From Epulopiscium sp. Nele67-Bin005 (GTDB lineage Bacteria; Bacillota; Clostridia; Lachnospirales; Cellulosilyticaceae): a stretch of DNA of 64,000 nucleotides. This document shows, piece after piece, positions 43,991-52,925 of this stretch. Both the position numbers and the translations under genes were made by a program. The stretch is from contig LNZR01000080.1 in assembly GCA_002007365.1 (NCBI GenBank), forward strand, positions 1 through 64,000. Direction: 5' to 3'. Numbering within the stretch: position 1 is the stretch's first letter; every line of letters begins with the position of its first letter. Below the pieces are notes generated by a model. The model saw nothing but the letters and a program-made list of their open reading frames with translations, was not told the DNA's origin and made no database searches.

Positions 43991-44018
43991 CCTCTACTAA
44001 AATGGTAGAGGTTTTTTT
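43991..44018 (+). terminator. Terminator of the amino acid transporter operon
   Basis: The perfect stem CCTCTAC/GTAGAGG has a seven-base loop and T7. Confidence 0.92.
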
Positions 44019-44127
44019 GTGCAAATATTGGAAATACAAGGCTTTACATACTAACTTTATGTATATCCTCTAAACTAAATGAAGAAAATTAAAAAAACTT
44101 TTTTTGGGTGAATAAAATTTTTATTTC

Positions 44128-44156
44128 TTGTCCATAGTCTAAATACGGTATATAAT
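44128..44156 (+). promoter_or_regulatory. Promoter of the SpoIID-domain gene
   Basis: TTGTCC at 44128-44133, a 17-base spacer, and TATAAT at 44151-44156. Confidence 0.65.
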
Positions 44157-44202
44157 GTTTAAGATGTTTCTATATTTTTGAATTACAGGGGGATTTTAAA
44201 TC

Positions 44203-45834
44203 ATGATTAAAAAGATAAGTGTGGGAATAATGGTAGGCACATTACTGTTATCCTCACAAACGATGTACGCAAGAGGATTAGATAGTATTAGAATTGGTCT
44301 TGAGAGTGTATATAAAGATGTTAGCATTGTTCGTTTAGAAAGTGATGCGAACTTTGATTTTGGGTATATAAAAAATAATGATTTTGTTAAAATTGGGGAA
44401 CTCCCTACAAAAAGTTTGATGCTTCGTGAAACAGCAAATAGCTATTATTATAATGAATATGAGGTTTACACTAGGTTTGATAGAGCTGAGGAAGTGGCCA
44501 AAGAAGAAGATGGAGTTGTGGCTTATATTGCACCTAATGAATATTACGTATATTATAAGGAAGAAACTGGTTATACAGTGCCTGTTAATGCTTCTGATAT
44601 GTACATTGAATTACTTAATGAAAATTCGCAAGTTATAGGGGTTGCCAACTATGAAGATGATGCGATTGTTTTTCAGGGTTCAAGCAAAAGTCATGATTTT
44701 CCAGTAACTTCAGTGGGTAGTAATAACTATCGAGGAGTAATTGAAGTTGTCAATGGACAAACTCGAGGTTTAACAGCTGTTAGTGTTGTAGATATGCAAG
44801 ATTATTTATATGGAGTTGTTCCGTATGAAATGAGTCCATCTTGGAATATTGAGGCCCTAAAAGCTCAAGCAGTAACAGCACGTTCAATCGCAAATTTTCA
44901 GGCCAACAGATATTTAAGCCGAGGATATAATTTGGTAGATACAACGTATAGTCAAGTTTATAAAGGGATTGAGCGAGAAAGTGCCAACTCAAATATGGCA
45001 GTCGATGCAACAAATGGCGAAGTTGTAACTTATAATGGTCAAATTGCTGAAGCGCTATATTTTTCAACGAGTGGAGGCTATACTGATAGCCCAGAATATG
45101 TTTGGGGTAATCAGGTTGGGTATTTGCAACCAGTAGAAGATATTTATGAATTAAATCCATATGCAGCACCTTGGACTAGGGAGATTACTTTTGCTGAAAT
45201 TAAGCAGGCTTTAGCTAGTCGAGGAGAAAATATTGGTGATATTTTACGAGTGAATATTAATGCACGTTCGGAAGCTGGTAGAGTTTATGAGTTAGAAATT
45301 GTAGGGGAAGATGGAATTTACACTCTTAATAATGAGGCAACACGTACATTTTTTAGTTCAACTTCGGGAGGCTCTCTACAAAGTCAAATGTATAGTTTTA
45401 CACCTTATTTGGAGCATAATTTTCAAAGAAGCCTAATTAATATAGAAGATGACAATGAGGAAATTTTTGTACTTAGTGCTTCGGGAAAAGAAGAAGCTAA
45501 CCCGTTTGAATTATATGCCATTGGTGCATCTTCTAACAAAGCACAAAGTTTAGATGAGGATTTGATTTTTGTAGAAGGTGAATTATCACGAATAATTTTA
45601 GAAAATGATAGTGATAATAGTGATAGTTCAAGTAGTAGTTCTGAAAATGAATTTGCTCCTAATAACGAAAAACCTCAATACGAGAGTGTAAACAGTGACT
45701 TTACGATTTATGGAAAGGGCTGGGGGCATGGTGTTGGAATGAGCCAAAGTGGTGCTAAAGATATGGCAGACTTAGGTTATACTTATGATGAAATTTTACA
45801 TTTTTACTTCACAGATATTAAGATTGAGAAATAG
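44203..45834 (+). CDS. Secreted SpoIID/LytB-domain protein
   Basis: 543 residues with a signal peptide ending MYARG. The SpoIID domain spans about 160-375: GVIEVVNGQTRGLTAVSVVD, YLYGVVPYEMSPSWNIEALK (candidate catalytic Glu), AQAVTARSIA, then STSGGYTDSPEYVWG. A Ser/Asp/Asn linker at about 465-490 and the terminal GKGWGHGVGMSQSGA follow. SpoIID enzymes are lytic transglycosylases cutting denuded glycan strands. The linker splits the usual SpoIID C-terminus from its core, so an insertion of about 100 residues is present. Whether it acts in sporulation or vegetative wall turnover is not determined. Confidence 0.88.
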   Translation: MIKKISVGIMVGTLLLSSQTMYARGLDSIRIGLESVYKDVSIVRLESDANFDFGYIKNNDFVKIGELPTKSLMLRETANSYYYNEYEVYTRFDRAEEVAKEEDGVVAYIAPNEYYVYYKEETGYTVPVNASDMYIELLNENSQVIGVANYEDDAIVFQGSSKSHDFPVTSVGSNNYRGVIEVVNGQTRGLTAVSVVDMQDYLYGVVPYEMSPSWNIEALKAQAVTARSIANFQANRYLSRGYNLVDTTYSQVYKGIERESANSNMAVDATNGEVVTYNGQIAEALYFSTSGGYTDSPEYVWGNQVGYLQPVEDIYELNPYAAPWTREITFAEIKQALASRGENIGDILRVNINARSEAGRVYELEIVGEDGIYTLNNEATRTFFSSTSGGSLQSQMYSFTPYLEHNFQRSLINIEDDNEEIFVLSASGKEEANPFELYAIGASSNKAQSLDEDLIFVEGELSRIILENDSDNSDSSSSSSENEFAPNNEKPQYESVNSDFTIYGKGWGHGVGMSQSGAKDMADLGYTYDEILHFYFTDIKIEK

Positions 45835-45863
45835 TTGACGCTATCAAAATTGTAAAGTATAAT
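45835..45863 (+). promoter_or_regulatory. Promoter of queA
   Basis: TTGACG at 45835-45840, starting right after the previous stop, a 17-base spacer, and TATAAT at 45858-45863. Confidence 0.8.
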
Positions 45864-45874
45864 TTGTAGATAAT

Positions 45875-45919
45875 AAAGAGGAGTGATTTTTGCTCCTTTT
45901 TTAATAAAGTTTAGGAGCA
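45875..45919 (+). promoter_or_regulatory. Mutually exclusive hairpins in the queA leader
   Basis: AAAGAGGAG (45875-45883) can pair with CTCCTTTTT (45893-45901) as a terminator-like hairpin. Alternatively TGCTCCT (45891-45897) pairs with AGGAGCA (45913-45919), which contains the queA Shine-Dalgarno. The middle CTCCT cannot do both. No preQ1 aptamer consensus is evident. Confidence 0.6.
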
Positions 45920-45923
45920 AATT

Positions 45924-46961
45924 ATGAAAACATCAGATTTTTATTTTGATTTACCAGAAAATTTAATAGCGCAAGTGCCTCTTGAAAATAGGGAAGCATC
46001 AAGATTATTAATTGTTGATAAAAATACAGGAAGCTTGGAGCATAGGAACTTTAGCGATATTGTAGACTATTTAAATAAAGGGGATTGCCTTGTGCTAAAT
46101 AATACAAGGGTTATTCCAGCTAGATTATTTGGCGAAAAAGAAAGCTCTGGAGGAAAAGTTGAGTTTTTATTATTAACTAGAACAACTGAAAATACTTGGG
46201 AAGTTTTGGTTAAACCTGGAAAGAAAGCAAAAATAGGAGCAAAAATAATTTTTGGAAACGGTATTTTGACTGCTGTAGTTGATGATATTATTGAAGATGG
46301 AAAGCGCCTTGTAACCTTTAGTTATGAAGGGATTTGGGAAGAGGTGTTGGACAAACTAGGAGAAATGCCGCTACCACCGTATATTGTTGAAAAATTAGAA
46401 GATAAAGAGAGATATCAAACTATATACTCAAAACACAATGGGAGTGCAGCAGCTCCAACGGCAGGACTTCATTTTACAGATAATTTATTAAATAAAGCTC
46501 GAGAAAAAGGGGTTAATATTGCGTTTGTAACTCTTCATGTTGGTTTAGGTACTTTTAGACCTGTAAAAGTGGATAACGTTTTGGAACATGAAATGCATTC
46601 CGAGTTTTTTCAAATAGATGAAGAAAACGCAAATATAATTAATAATACCAAATCTCAAGGGGGAAAAATAATTTGTGTAGGGACAACTAGCACAAGAACT
46701 ATAGAAGCCAACTGTGATGCTGAGGGAAAAGTTATTGCAGGAAGTGGTTGGACAAACATCTTTATATACCCTAGTTATAAATTTAAATGTGTAGATAATT
46801 TAATAACTAATTTTCATTTACCAGAGTCTACCTTAATCATGTTAGTTAGTGCATTAACTTCAAAAGAGATTATTTTGAAGGCTTATAATACGGCAGTTGC
46901 TGAAAAATACAGATTTTTTAGTTTTGGAGATGCAATGTTAATTACAGATATGGGGAATTAG
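45924..46961 (+). CDS. queA: S-adenosylmethionine:tRNA ribosyltransferase-isomerase
   Basis: 345 residues, normal length. Transfers and rearranges the ribose of AdoMet onto preQ1-modified tRNA to form epoxyqueuosine. Diagnostic segments: [91 protein letters not shown] and [12 protein letters not shown]-like end. Start ATG five bases after AGGAGC. It is transcribed from its own promoter, away from any tgt gene in this window. Confidence 0.97.
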   Translation: MKTSDFYFDLPENLIAQVPLENREASRLLIVDKNTGSLEHRNFSDIVDYLNKGDCLVLNNTRVIPARLFGEKESSGGKVEFLLLTRTTENTWEVLVKPGKKAKIGAKIIFGNGILTAVVDDIIEDGKRLVTFSYEGIWEEVLDKLGEMPLPPYIVEKLEDKERYQTIYSKHNGSAAAPTAGLHFTDNLLNKAREKGVNIAFVTLHVGLGTFRPVKVDNVLEHEMHSEFFQIDEENANIINNTKSQGGKIICVGTTSTRTIEANCDAEGKVIAGSGWTNIFIYPSYKFKCVDNLITNFHLPESTLIMLVSALTSKEIILKAYNTAVAEKYRFFSFGDAMLITDMGN

Positions 46962-46975
46962 ACGAGGGGTGAATT

Positions 46976-47395
46976 ATGAAGGATAACATAAAAAAGTTAT
47001 TCGAGTTAATGATGAGTGCCAGTGTAATAATGGTTTTTGTTGTAGGATTTTATTTATTTACTGTTCTAGCAGGAGCAACTATCATGACTTGGTTTGGATT
47101 TGAATACAAGTCTATACAAAGTGTAATTATATTTTTTGTAGTAGCTGATATTATTTCAATTCCTATAGAACTTTTAATAAAAATAGTTGCACAATCACTA
47201 TTAAGCAAAGGTGCAACTATGAATATGGTAAAAGCATTTTATGTTATAGCTTGTACTATAAATTTAGGGGGTTGTATGGCTCTTATGGATTATTATATGA
47301 GGGATATTGTAGCTCCTGATTTAGCAATTTTGGTCATAGGTATAATAAGTTCGTTTTTAGATGTTAACGACCTAGACCAGCAAATGATGATGTAG
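46976..47395 (+). CDS. Small membrane protein, YrvL-like
   Basis: 139 residues with four predicted membrane helices (VIMVFVVGFYLFTVLAG, SVIIFFVVADIISIPIELL, AFYVIACTINLGGCMAL, DLAILVIGIISSFL). The pattern FYLFTVLAGATIMTWFGFEY with a following YKS resembles the YrvL family, known in Bacillus as a sigma-O-related regulator; this is low confidence. It starts 14 bases after queA with GAGGGGTG and is probably co-transcribed. Its last 32 bases overlap the end of the convergent minus-strand gene. Confidence 0.65.
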   Translation: MKDNIKKLFELMMSASVIMVFVVGFYLFTVLAGATIMTWFGFEYKSIQSVIIFFVVADIISIPIELLIKIVAQSLLSKGATMNMVKAFYVIACTINLGGCMALMDYYMRDIVAPDLAILVIGIISSFLDVNDLDQQMMM

Positions 47396-48299
47396 ATTGC
47401 ATTCCCAAAACATAATTTAGAGTGCCAGTTTGCAGATTATAAATTGATAAATATAGTGGAAATTTGGTATAATTTGTATCAGCCATCACTAAATACAAAA
47501 ATTCTTCTTCATACAAAATATCCAATACTGCTATATTTTCAGCAGGCAAAGGAAGTTTTGTGGTTTGTACTAAATTTAGGTTTTTGTTTAATAAATTGGC
47601 TTCCAAAAAATCTTCGTTTTCAACAAGAATTAGAGTAAAATCACCTTGTGTAATTACAAAATCATACTCAAAATGTTCTGGTAAAATTAATGTTCCATTG
47701 GCTGTTAAACCAAATTGATATTTACTATTGGTTAGAGTTGGTAATTTTTCAGCATTAATAATTGTAAAATCAGTTAATTGCGCTTCAAAATATAATGCAT
47801 TATTTGCAAATGCTTCAAGACCTAGAATAAAAAGTTTGTCCTCATCAATTATAATATGAGATACGTACATCGTTCCAAAATTTTGAGATTTATCAAAATT
47901 TAACTGGTAAATATGGTTCGTATCTTTTTTTTGTATATAAATTTCCTCAAGGCCTCCAGCAAATGCATAAATTTTCCAAGTTTCATCTTCGTAAATATAG
48001 TGTAAGGGGTATTTTGTATTAATAAGGTCCTCAATTTTTTTGTACTCAAAGCTATTTAAAAAACCTTCTGTATAAGCCGTAATATTTTCGCTTTGCCCAA
48101 CAAGAGGATTAGATTTTTGGGGGTTAAGGGTATATTTGGTAGGGTCAGCCCCAAAGTATAAGTTTACTGATTGGTTAAAATTTGAGGGTAGTGTATTCAA
48201 AATAGTAGTAGTTTTTGGTTTAGAAGATGAAAAAAGCATAAATCCACCCAAAATTATTACTATTGCCACTAAAATTAAGTTTATAATTTTTTTAATCAT
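47364..48299 (-). CDS. Membrane-anchored extracellular protein, unknown
   Basis: 311 residues with an N-terminal signal anchor (IINLILVAIVIILGGFMLF) and an outside domain rich in beta strands (YEDETWKIYAFAGGLEEIYI, LFILGLEAFANNALYFEAQL, YDFVITQGDFTLILVENED). The strand spacing suggests a small propeller-like fold; not assigned. It starts within the stop of the YiiX-like gene (four-base overlap), so the two are one operon. Its tail overlaps the convergent 46976 gene. Confidence 0.7.
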   Translation of the reverse strand: MIKKIINLILVAIVIILGGFMLFSSSKPKTTTILNTLPSNFNQSVNLYFGADPTKYTLNPQKSNPLVGQSENITAYTEGFLNSFEYKKIEDLINTKYPLHYIYEDETWKIYAFAGGLEEIYIQKKDTNHIYQLNFDKSQNFGTMYVSHIIIDEDKLFILGLEAFANNALYFEAQLTDFTIINAEKLPTLTNSKYQFGLTANGTLILPEHFEYDFVITQGDFTLILVENEDFLEANLLNKNLNLVQTTKLPLPAENIAVLDILYEEEFLYLVMADTNYTKFPLYLSIYNLQTGTLNYVLGMQSTSSFAGLGR

Positions 48300-49111
48300 A
48301 ATTTTTTAGGGTTAATTCCAAAAATTTGCATGACCTCAAGGTGAGGACTTTTTGCAAAATCTTGTGGTGATACCCAAATTCCTCCGTTTCCGTCTAAGTT
48401 TATACCAAAAGCCATAAAAGCTTGCCATACAATTAATGAACAATGGGTGCTAGTTGGTGATTTACCTTGCCATTTATGAGCTAGAATATTGTAGGGGACT
48501 CCTTGTAAGTTGGTAAGGGCATAGTTTGCAATTTCGTTTCTTGTTTCTTTTGGTAATTTTGTTGCACGAAGCATCTCAAAAGTAGGGTAGTACTCCCACT
48601 TGCTGGCATTTTGTAATATAGATTTTGTATTTGGCTCTAACGACTCCAATACTTTTCCATGAACTTCATCAACTACAATCCCTGCGTGTCCATGTCGCCA
48701 ATTAGCTGTGTAGGTAGATTTGGTTACAAAAATATCACCATTTTCATAAGGAGCAAGCTCAAAAACTGGAGTCCAATTTCCTTTTCTATCCAAGACTTTA
48801 TCCCAAGATGTAAAAATGCTCATAGCTGTTTTTTGTACATAATAGTGTTTATAATAATTATTTTGTAAGCGTAAAATTTGCGTTTCAAAATCTGGTTGTT
48901 GTTCGAGTTGACGAATTAAAATTTTATTTATTCCAGTTTGTTCATAAATTGTATTATAATCTTCATCGGCTAAAACCTCTTTTTGTAACATATTAACTAA
49001 ACTAATTCTTTGTGAGTTTGGAAAATAAAACATATCTTGTCTAACTTTATACCCAGCTAATAAATACAAACATAATCCTAATATTAAACTTAAAAATAAA
49101 AATTTTCTCAT
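48296..49111 (-). CDS. YiiX-like permuted papain-fold (NlpC/P60-type) amidase, anchored
   Basis: 271 residues. Signal anchor at 4-20. The catalytic domain has NGDIFVTKSTYTANWRHGHAGIVV with candidate His142 and, later, THCSLIVWQAF with candidate Cys224; His before Cys is the circularly permuted order of the YiiX/YebB group. Likely cleaves peptide or amide bonds in wall or lipid substrates. Its Shine-Dalgarno (GAGGAG) lies inside the terminator hairpin of the upstream gene. It overlaps the next gene by four bases. Confidence 0.75.
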   Translation of the reverse strand: MRKFLFLSLILGLCLYLLAGYKVRQDMFYFPNSQRISLVNMLQKEVLADEDYNTIYEQTGINKILIRQLEQQPDFETQILRLQNNYYKHYYVQKTAMSIFTSWDKVLDRKGNWTPVFELAPYENGDIFVTKSTYTANWRHGHAGIVVDEVHGKVLESLEPNTKSILQNASKWEYYPTFEMLRATKLPKETRNEIANYALTNLQGVPYNILAHKWQGKSPTSTHCSLIVWQAFMAFGINLDGNGGIWVSPQDFAKSPHLEVMQIFGINPKKL

Positions 49112-49148
49112 AAAAAAGCTCCTCTTGCTTAGTATGGCAAAAAGAGCT
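49112..49148 (-). terminator. Terminator that also holds the YiiX-like gene's ribosome binding site
   Basis: On the minus strand the hairpin AGCTCTTTTTGCC...GCAAGAGGAGCT is followed by T6 and then the ATG of the YiiX-like gene. The descending arm contains AGAGGAG, so the terminator U-tract is the spacer between Shine-Dalgarno and start. Confidence 0.75.
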
Positions 49149-49156
49149 ATGAACTA

Positions 49157-50968
49157 TTACTTCAATTTATCAGATAATTTAAATAAGTATGGAGTACAAG
49201 ATTTACAACAAAGGTAAGGTTTTAGAAGTTTCATTACTGGCTTAACTTTTTGTAAATTTTCTACACTATCAACCATATGAGGTAGCCAACTTTCTAGAGT
49301 ATTATCAAAGCTATAGATATGAACAAAACTTATTGTTTTAGGGGTATCCATATTTGATAATTGAATTGGAGTTGTGTAAAATTCTAAAAATGAACTAAAT
49401 ATAAGTTGAGATAAATCATTTGCTATATTTTCGCTCACTATATATTTTTTATCAACTAGGTTAGACTTGTTGATAAAATAATTTTCAGCAAAACTAATAA
49501 TTGTTGCAAACCAATCATTGTGTAATGGTTCAAATAAATTTCGCTTATTATAAATAAATAAATTTTCATAATATTTATAACTAGAAACAAAAGCAATAGT
49601 AAAACGTCTATCTTTTATACGATATAGCACATAAAAAAGTGAGTCCCCAACTTTGCTATATGAACTCAAATAGGGTGAATATTTATTAAACAAAGTTTCG
49701 GCAGTTTCGGTGTATAAATCACGGATAAAATCTATTACTACAGCATAATCTGGGCATAACATACAAACGTTTTGCAAAAAATTTTCATTCCAACCATCAA
49801 TTTCATATAACATATATTCCGTTATGATATTAATTAATCCATTGATTTTTGTAGCAGGATAAGTTTTTAGACAATACTCCATTTCCTCAAACCAAATTTC
49901 CGAAGTTTTATTTGGACTCAAACCAAGTAAAACCCCTTTTTGGGTATCATCAATTAATTTTAGCTCGTTCGCAATAAAATCAATCATTTCAGCACTATTA
50001 TTTCTATATAATAGACGTTCAAACTGGCATTGATATCCTACTAGTGTTAAAAACATAAAAGTTAGCTCGTTAAAAATATCCATAACACTATCCCTATCAC
50101 TAGGTTCTGAGTTGATAACTTTCATTAAAATACTATTTATAGCTACGTTCCCAAGTTTATACATCTTTTCATCTCCATATTCGTCATGTTCTAATAATAG
50201 ACTAGGAGTTTTGTTAAGCAAGTGGATAAAAATTTCCTTGTTGTCTGGTAAAGTGTAGGCTAGTTGATAAACTAATCCAGTATAATTAAAATTATTATCT
50301 ACTGGGTTGAATAAATTATCAAGTACATAAACTATATCATCTATAGTGCCAATTAATAATAAAATGATTAGTGAGGGAAGTTTATTATTAATTGTGAGTA
50401 CTTTTTCTTTAGAGTTTTCAATAAGTTCAGGGTGTATTGGTTTTAAAGGCTCTAGCATAGGAGCTATATTTTTATAGAATGTAGACCAATTTGCAAGCTG
50501 TTGTTTGTTCAAAAATTTTGTTATAAATATACTAGACCTGTTAAATGCTCTAAAATCATAAATAGCTTCACTATTAATTAATTTTAGGTTTGTAAAGTTA
50601 TCATCTATATACAAATTACTACTATTATGCAAAGGAGTGCCATGTTTTTTTTGGAGTGAATTTATGGTGATTTTTGAAATATTAGTATAGAGAACAGGAA
50701 TATCTTTTACTTTATTTTCAATAGGCAGATTGCTACCTAAATTATTGCAAGAAACTAAATTTAGAGCATCAACCAAACCTATAACAAATAAAATATTTGT
50801 TGATTGTCCAGAAGTTAACTCGTTTAAGTGTAGTACAAGTTTTTGGATAACTTTTTGATTTGAAGTTGCAAGTTGATTAGTGATTTTTTGAATGCTAACA
50901 TTATTTATAAGGCTATCTTTACCTCCCAAAATACAATTGGTAAGTTGTTTTTTTAATTCAGTGAACAT
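49157..50968 (-). CDS. Large cytosolic protein of unknown function
   Basis: 603 residues, no signal peptide or clear membrane helix. Mostly helical with short repeats of hydrophobic helices (PSLIILLLIGTIDDIVYVLDNLF, NGLINIITEYMLYEIDGWNE). A late Cys pair motif (CCKSC) lies near the C-terminus at about 588-592. Composition is Asn/Leu/Ile rich. Ribosome binding site AAGGAG on the minus strand. Not assigned to a family. It precedes the YiiX-like pair but a terminator lies between. Confidence 0.7.
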   Translation of the reverse strand: MFTELKKQLTNCILGGKDSLINNVSIQKITNQLATSNQKVIQKLVLHLNELTSGQSTNILFVIGLVDALNLVSCNNLGSNLPIENKVKDIPVLYTNISKITINSLQKKHGTPLHNSSNLYIDDNFTNLKLINSEAIYDFRAFNRSSIFITKFLNKQQLANWSTFYKNIAPMLEPLKPIHPELIENSKEKVLTINNKLPSLIILLLIGTIDDIVYVLDNLFNPVDNNFNYTGLVYQLAYTLPDNKEIFIHLLNKTPSLLLEHDEYGDEKMYKLGNVAINSILMKVINSEPSDRDSVMDIFNELTFMFLTLVGYQCQFERLLYRNNSAEMIDFIANELKLIDDTQKGVLLGLSPNKTSEIWFEEMEYCLKTYPATKINGLINIITEYMLYEIDGWNENFLQNVCMLCPDYAVVIDFIRDLYTETAETLFNKYSPYLSSYSKVGDSLFYVLYRIKDRRFTIAFVSSYKYYENLFIYNKRNLFEPLHNDWFATIISFAENYFINKSNLVDKKYIVSENIANDLSQLIFSSFLEFYTTPIQLSNMDTPKTISFVHIYSFDNTLESWLPHMVDSVENLQKVKPVMKLLKPYLCCKSCTPYLFKLSDKLK

Positions 50969-51010
50969 TTTAATTCTCCTTAGTTATTGTCTGAGATATT
51001 AATTTTGAGG

Positions 51011-51045
51011 ATAGGACAAAAAAGTAATATCATCACGATTTTTCA
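51011..51045 (-). repeat. Dispersed intergenic repeat, copy 3 (inverse)
   Basis: On the minus strand it reads AAAAATCGTGATGAT, then ATTACTTTTTTGTCCTAT, matching the core of the two copies at 34133 and 34239. It lies in the 50969-51262 spacer, between divergent genes. Confidence 0.75.
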
Positions 51046-51262
51046 ATTTTTAAATTTTGAAATCTAATTTTCGTATTAGTTGTAAAACTCGTTTGAGAGT
51101 TGAAGAGTTGTCAAAAATTATAATTTCGTTTATCTATTTATAAGTGATTATATCATAAAATGGTGACATATGTAGGTTATAATAAAAATTTTTGCTAAAA
51201 GTGATAGATTTTTAGATAAGTTTACGGATTAATAGTTGTATACATCAAAAGAGGAGGGGCAT

Positions 51263-51814
51263 ATGCGAATAACAGAGGAAAATTTTATTACACTATTAAT
51301 TCAAAAAAATGAAAAGGCGCTAGATTTTGTAATAGATAATTATGGCTGGGTTATTCAGTCCGTTGTAAAAAAACAACTTGGAAATTTGGAGGGTTATACC
51401 GAAGAATGTGTTAATGATGTTCTTTTGGAAATTTGGAATAATGCAAAATATTTTGACCCAAGTAGAAGCACTTTTAAAAATTGGATTGGGGTTATTGCCA
51501 AATTTAAAGCTATAGATTATCAGCGAAAATATATTAAACACCTAGAAAATCAGACTTCACAGGAGCTTTTGCAAACTTTGGTTCAAGGGTGTGAAATGGT
51601 TGATGCTTCATTGTTGCAAGATGAATTAAGGCGTGAAATTGATAAGATGTTGGTTCATTTGAATGAGCAAGATAGGCATTTGTTTTTGGAAGCTTATGAA
51701 AATGAGAAGCGTATTAAAGATATTTCTACTGAGACAGGCATTAAGGAAAGTGTTATTTATAACCGACTTTCTAGGGCAAAAAAGAAGTTGAAAGTGATAT
51801 TTGGGAGGCGATAG
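51263..51814 (+). CDS. ECF-type RNA polymerase sigma factor
   Basis: 183 residues. Region 2 is TEECVNDVLLEIWNNAKYFDPSRSTFKNWIGVIAKFKAIDYQRKY (positions about 47-92; Sigma70_r2 pattern). Region 4 is HLNEQDRHLFLEAYENEKRIKDISTETGI followed by ESVIYNRLSRAKKKLK. Start 51263 is seven bases after AGGAGGGG. It is followed three bases later by its anti-sigma gene, the usual arrangement, with probable autoregulation. No consensus sigma-A promoter is obvious upstream. Confidence 0.92.
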   Translation: MRITEENFITLLIQKNEKALDFVIDNYGWVIQSVVKKQLGNLEGYTEECVNDVLLEIWNNAKYFDPSRSTFKNWIGVIAKFKAIDYQRKYIKHLENQTSQELLQTLVQGCEMVDASLLQDELRREIDKMLVHLNEQDRHLFLEAYENEKRIKDISTETGIKESVIYNRLSRAKKKLKVIFGRR

Positions 51815-51817
51815 TTT

Positions 51818-52876
51818 ATGAATAAATTTGATTTGTTTAATGAGATGTCGGTGGAAATTGATGGTGAGCAGGAGCAAAATTTTACGGATTTGGATAGAAA
51901 ACGCATGAAAAAAGGAGCTAGGCATATGATTAATAATGGAAAAAATATGTCAAAGAATATTAGAGGTTGTGTTGCAGGAGCAGTAGTTATTGCATTAGGT
52001 ATGCCTGTAGCTGGAAATTATTTTTCAAATAATACACAAGAGATGATAAATGTTAGTAAAAATTTGGACGACTATATTATGAGTATTGGGCAAAGTGTAA
52101 CTCATAATGAAACTACAATTACCCTTGATGAAGTATTGATAAATGGTGATAGTTTGATGATTTTAACTACAATTCAGACAAGTGAAAATATAGGGTTAAA
52201 TAGCTTTTTATCGGAGGATTTTGTTAGTTTTAGACCAACGGTTTATATAGATGGTGTGTTGGCTTATGGGAGAAGTGTTACTGGGGAGAGATATGGGGAA
52301 AATGTAATTAGGGAGCTTAGGGAATATACTCCAACTCAAGTGTTATCAAGGGATATAACGGATAATTTAAATGTTAAAGTAGTGTATAATCAATTTGAAA
52401 TTATAGATAATCAAGAGCAACTTAATGTTGATGTACCAGAATGGGTTTTTGAGTTTAAAACTGATGATAGCACCATGATTGAGGATACAGTTACTTACAA
52501 TATTAATGAACAAATAGTGATAGATGATGGCATGGTTATCGAAGTTTTTAATATAAACCGTAATTCTATATCAACAAAATTGTACTATGATAGAGTGGAT
52601 AAAGTAGGCGTTGGTTTAACACAATCTGTTGAATTTGAAATAATAGATAATTTGGGAAATTATGTGTCTCAACCAAGTGCAAGTTATAGCCATACAGAAG
52701 GTGGTGTTATTAGGCTGGAGACGCATATTTTTGATGAAAATGGGAATTTTGTAGAAACTGTTGGAGGTATCGTTGATGAGGCTGAAAGTTTAACGATTAC
52801 ACTTATTGCAATTAATCCTAAAAACGATGGTCAATTAGATTTTAGGAGTGAGCCTATAATTGTAAATTTGAAATAG
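51818..52876 (+). CDS. Anti-sigma factor, DUF4179 type
   Basis: 352 residues. A cytoplasmic N-terminal domain of about 45 residues (anti-sigma part), one membrane helix at about 50-68 (GCVAGAVVIALGMPVAGNYF), and an outer DUF4179-like beta domain: NETTITLDEVLINGDSLMIL, then a second sandwich domain. It would hold the sigma factor at the membrane until an outside signal arrives. The outer domain's N-TTI-EVL pattern recurs in the secreted proteins at 59360, 60955 and 62402. Confidence 0.85.
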   Translation: MNKFDLFNEMSVEIDGEQEQNFTDLDRKRMKKGARHMINNGKNMSKNIRGCVAGAVVIALGMPVAGNYFSNNTQEMINVSKNLDDYIMSIGQSVTHNETTITLDEVLINGDSLMILTTIQTSENIGLNSFLSEDFVSFRPTVYIDGVLAYGRSVTGERYGENVIRELREYTPTQVLSRDITDNLNVKVVYNQFEIIDNQEQLNVDVPEWVFEFKTDDSTMIEDTVTYNINEQIVIDDGMVIEVFNINRNSISTKLYYDRVDKVGVGLTQSVEFEIIDNLGNYVSQPSASYSHTEGGVIRLETHIFDENGNFVETVGGIVDEAESLTITLIAINPKNDGQLDFRSEPIIVNLK

Positions 52877-52915
52877 AAAAAAAGACTGTAAACTTTTATG
52901 TATACAGTCTTTTTG
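52877..52915. terminator. Bidirectional terminator between convergent genes
   Basis: The stem AAAAAGACTGTA/TACAGTCTTTTT ends both the anti-sigma gene and the minus-strand SLH gene. Confidence 0.9.
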
Positions 52916-52925
52916 TTTTGTAATT

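Noticed and set aside
44780-45169. 129-codon minus-strand frame inside the SpoIID gene
   Set aside because: Shadow of the real gene; low-complexity Leu/Tyr/His product without a ribosome binding site.
45864-45923. preQ1 riboswitch upstream of queA
   Set aside because: The hairpins are there, but the class I loop and the ACCCUC-type segment and A-rich tail pairing are not recognisable.
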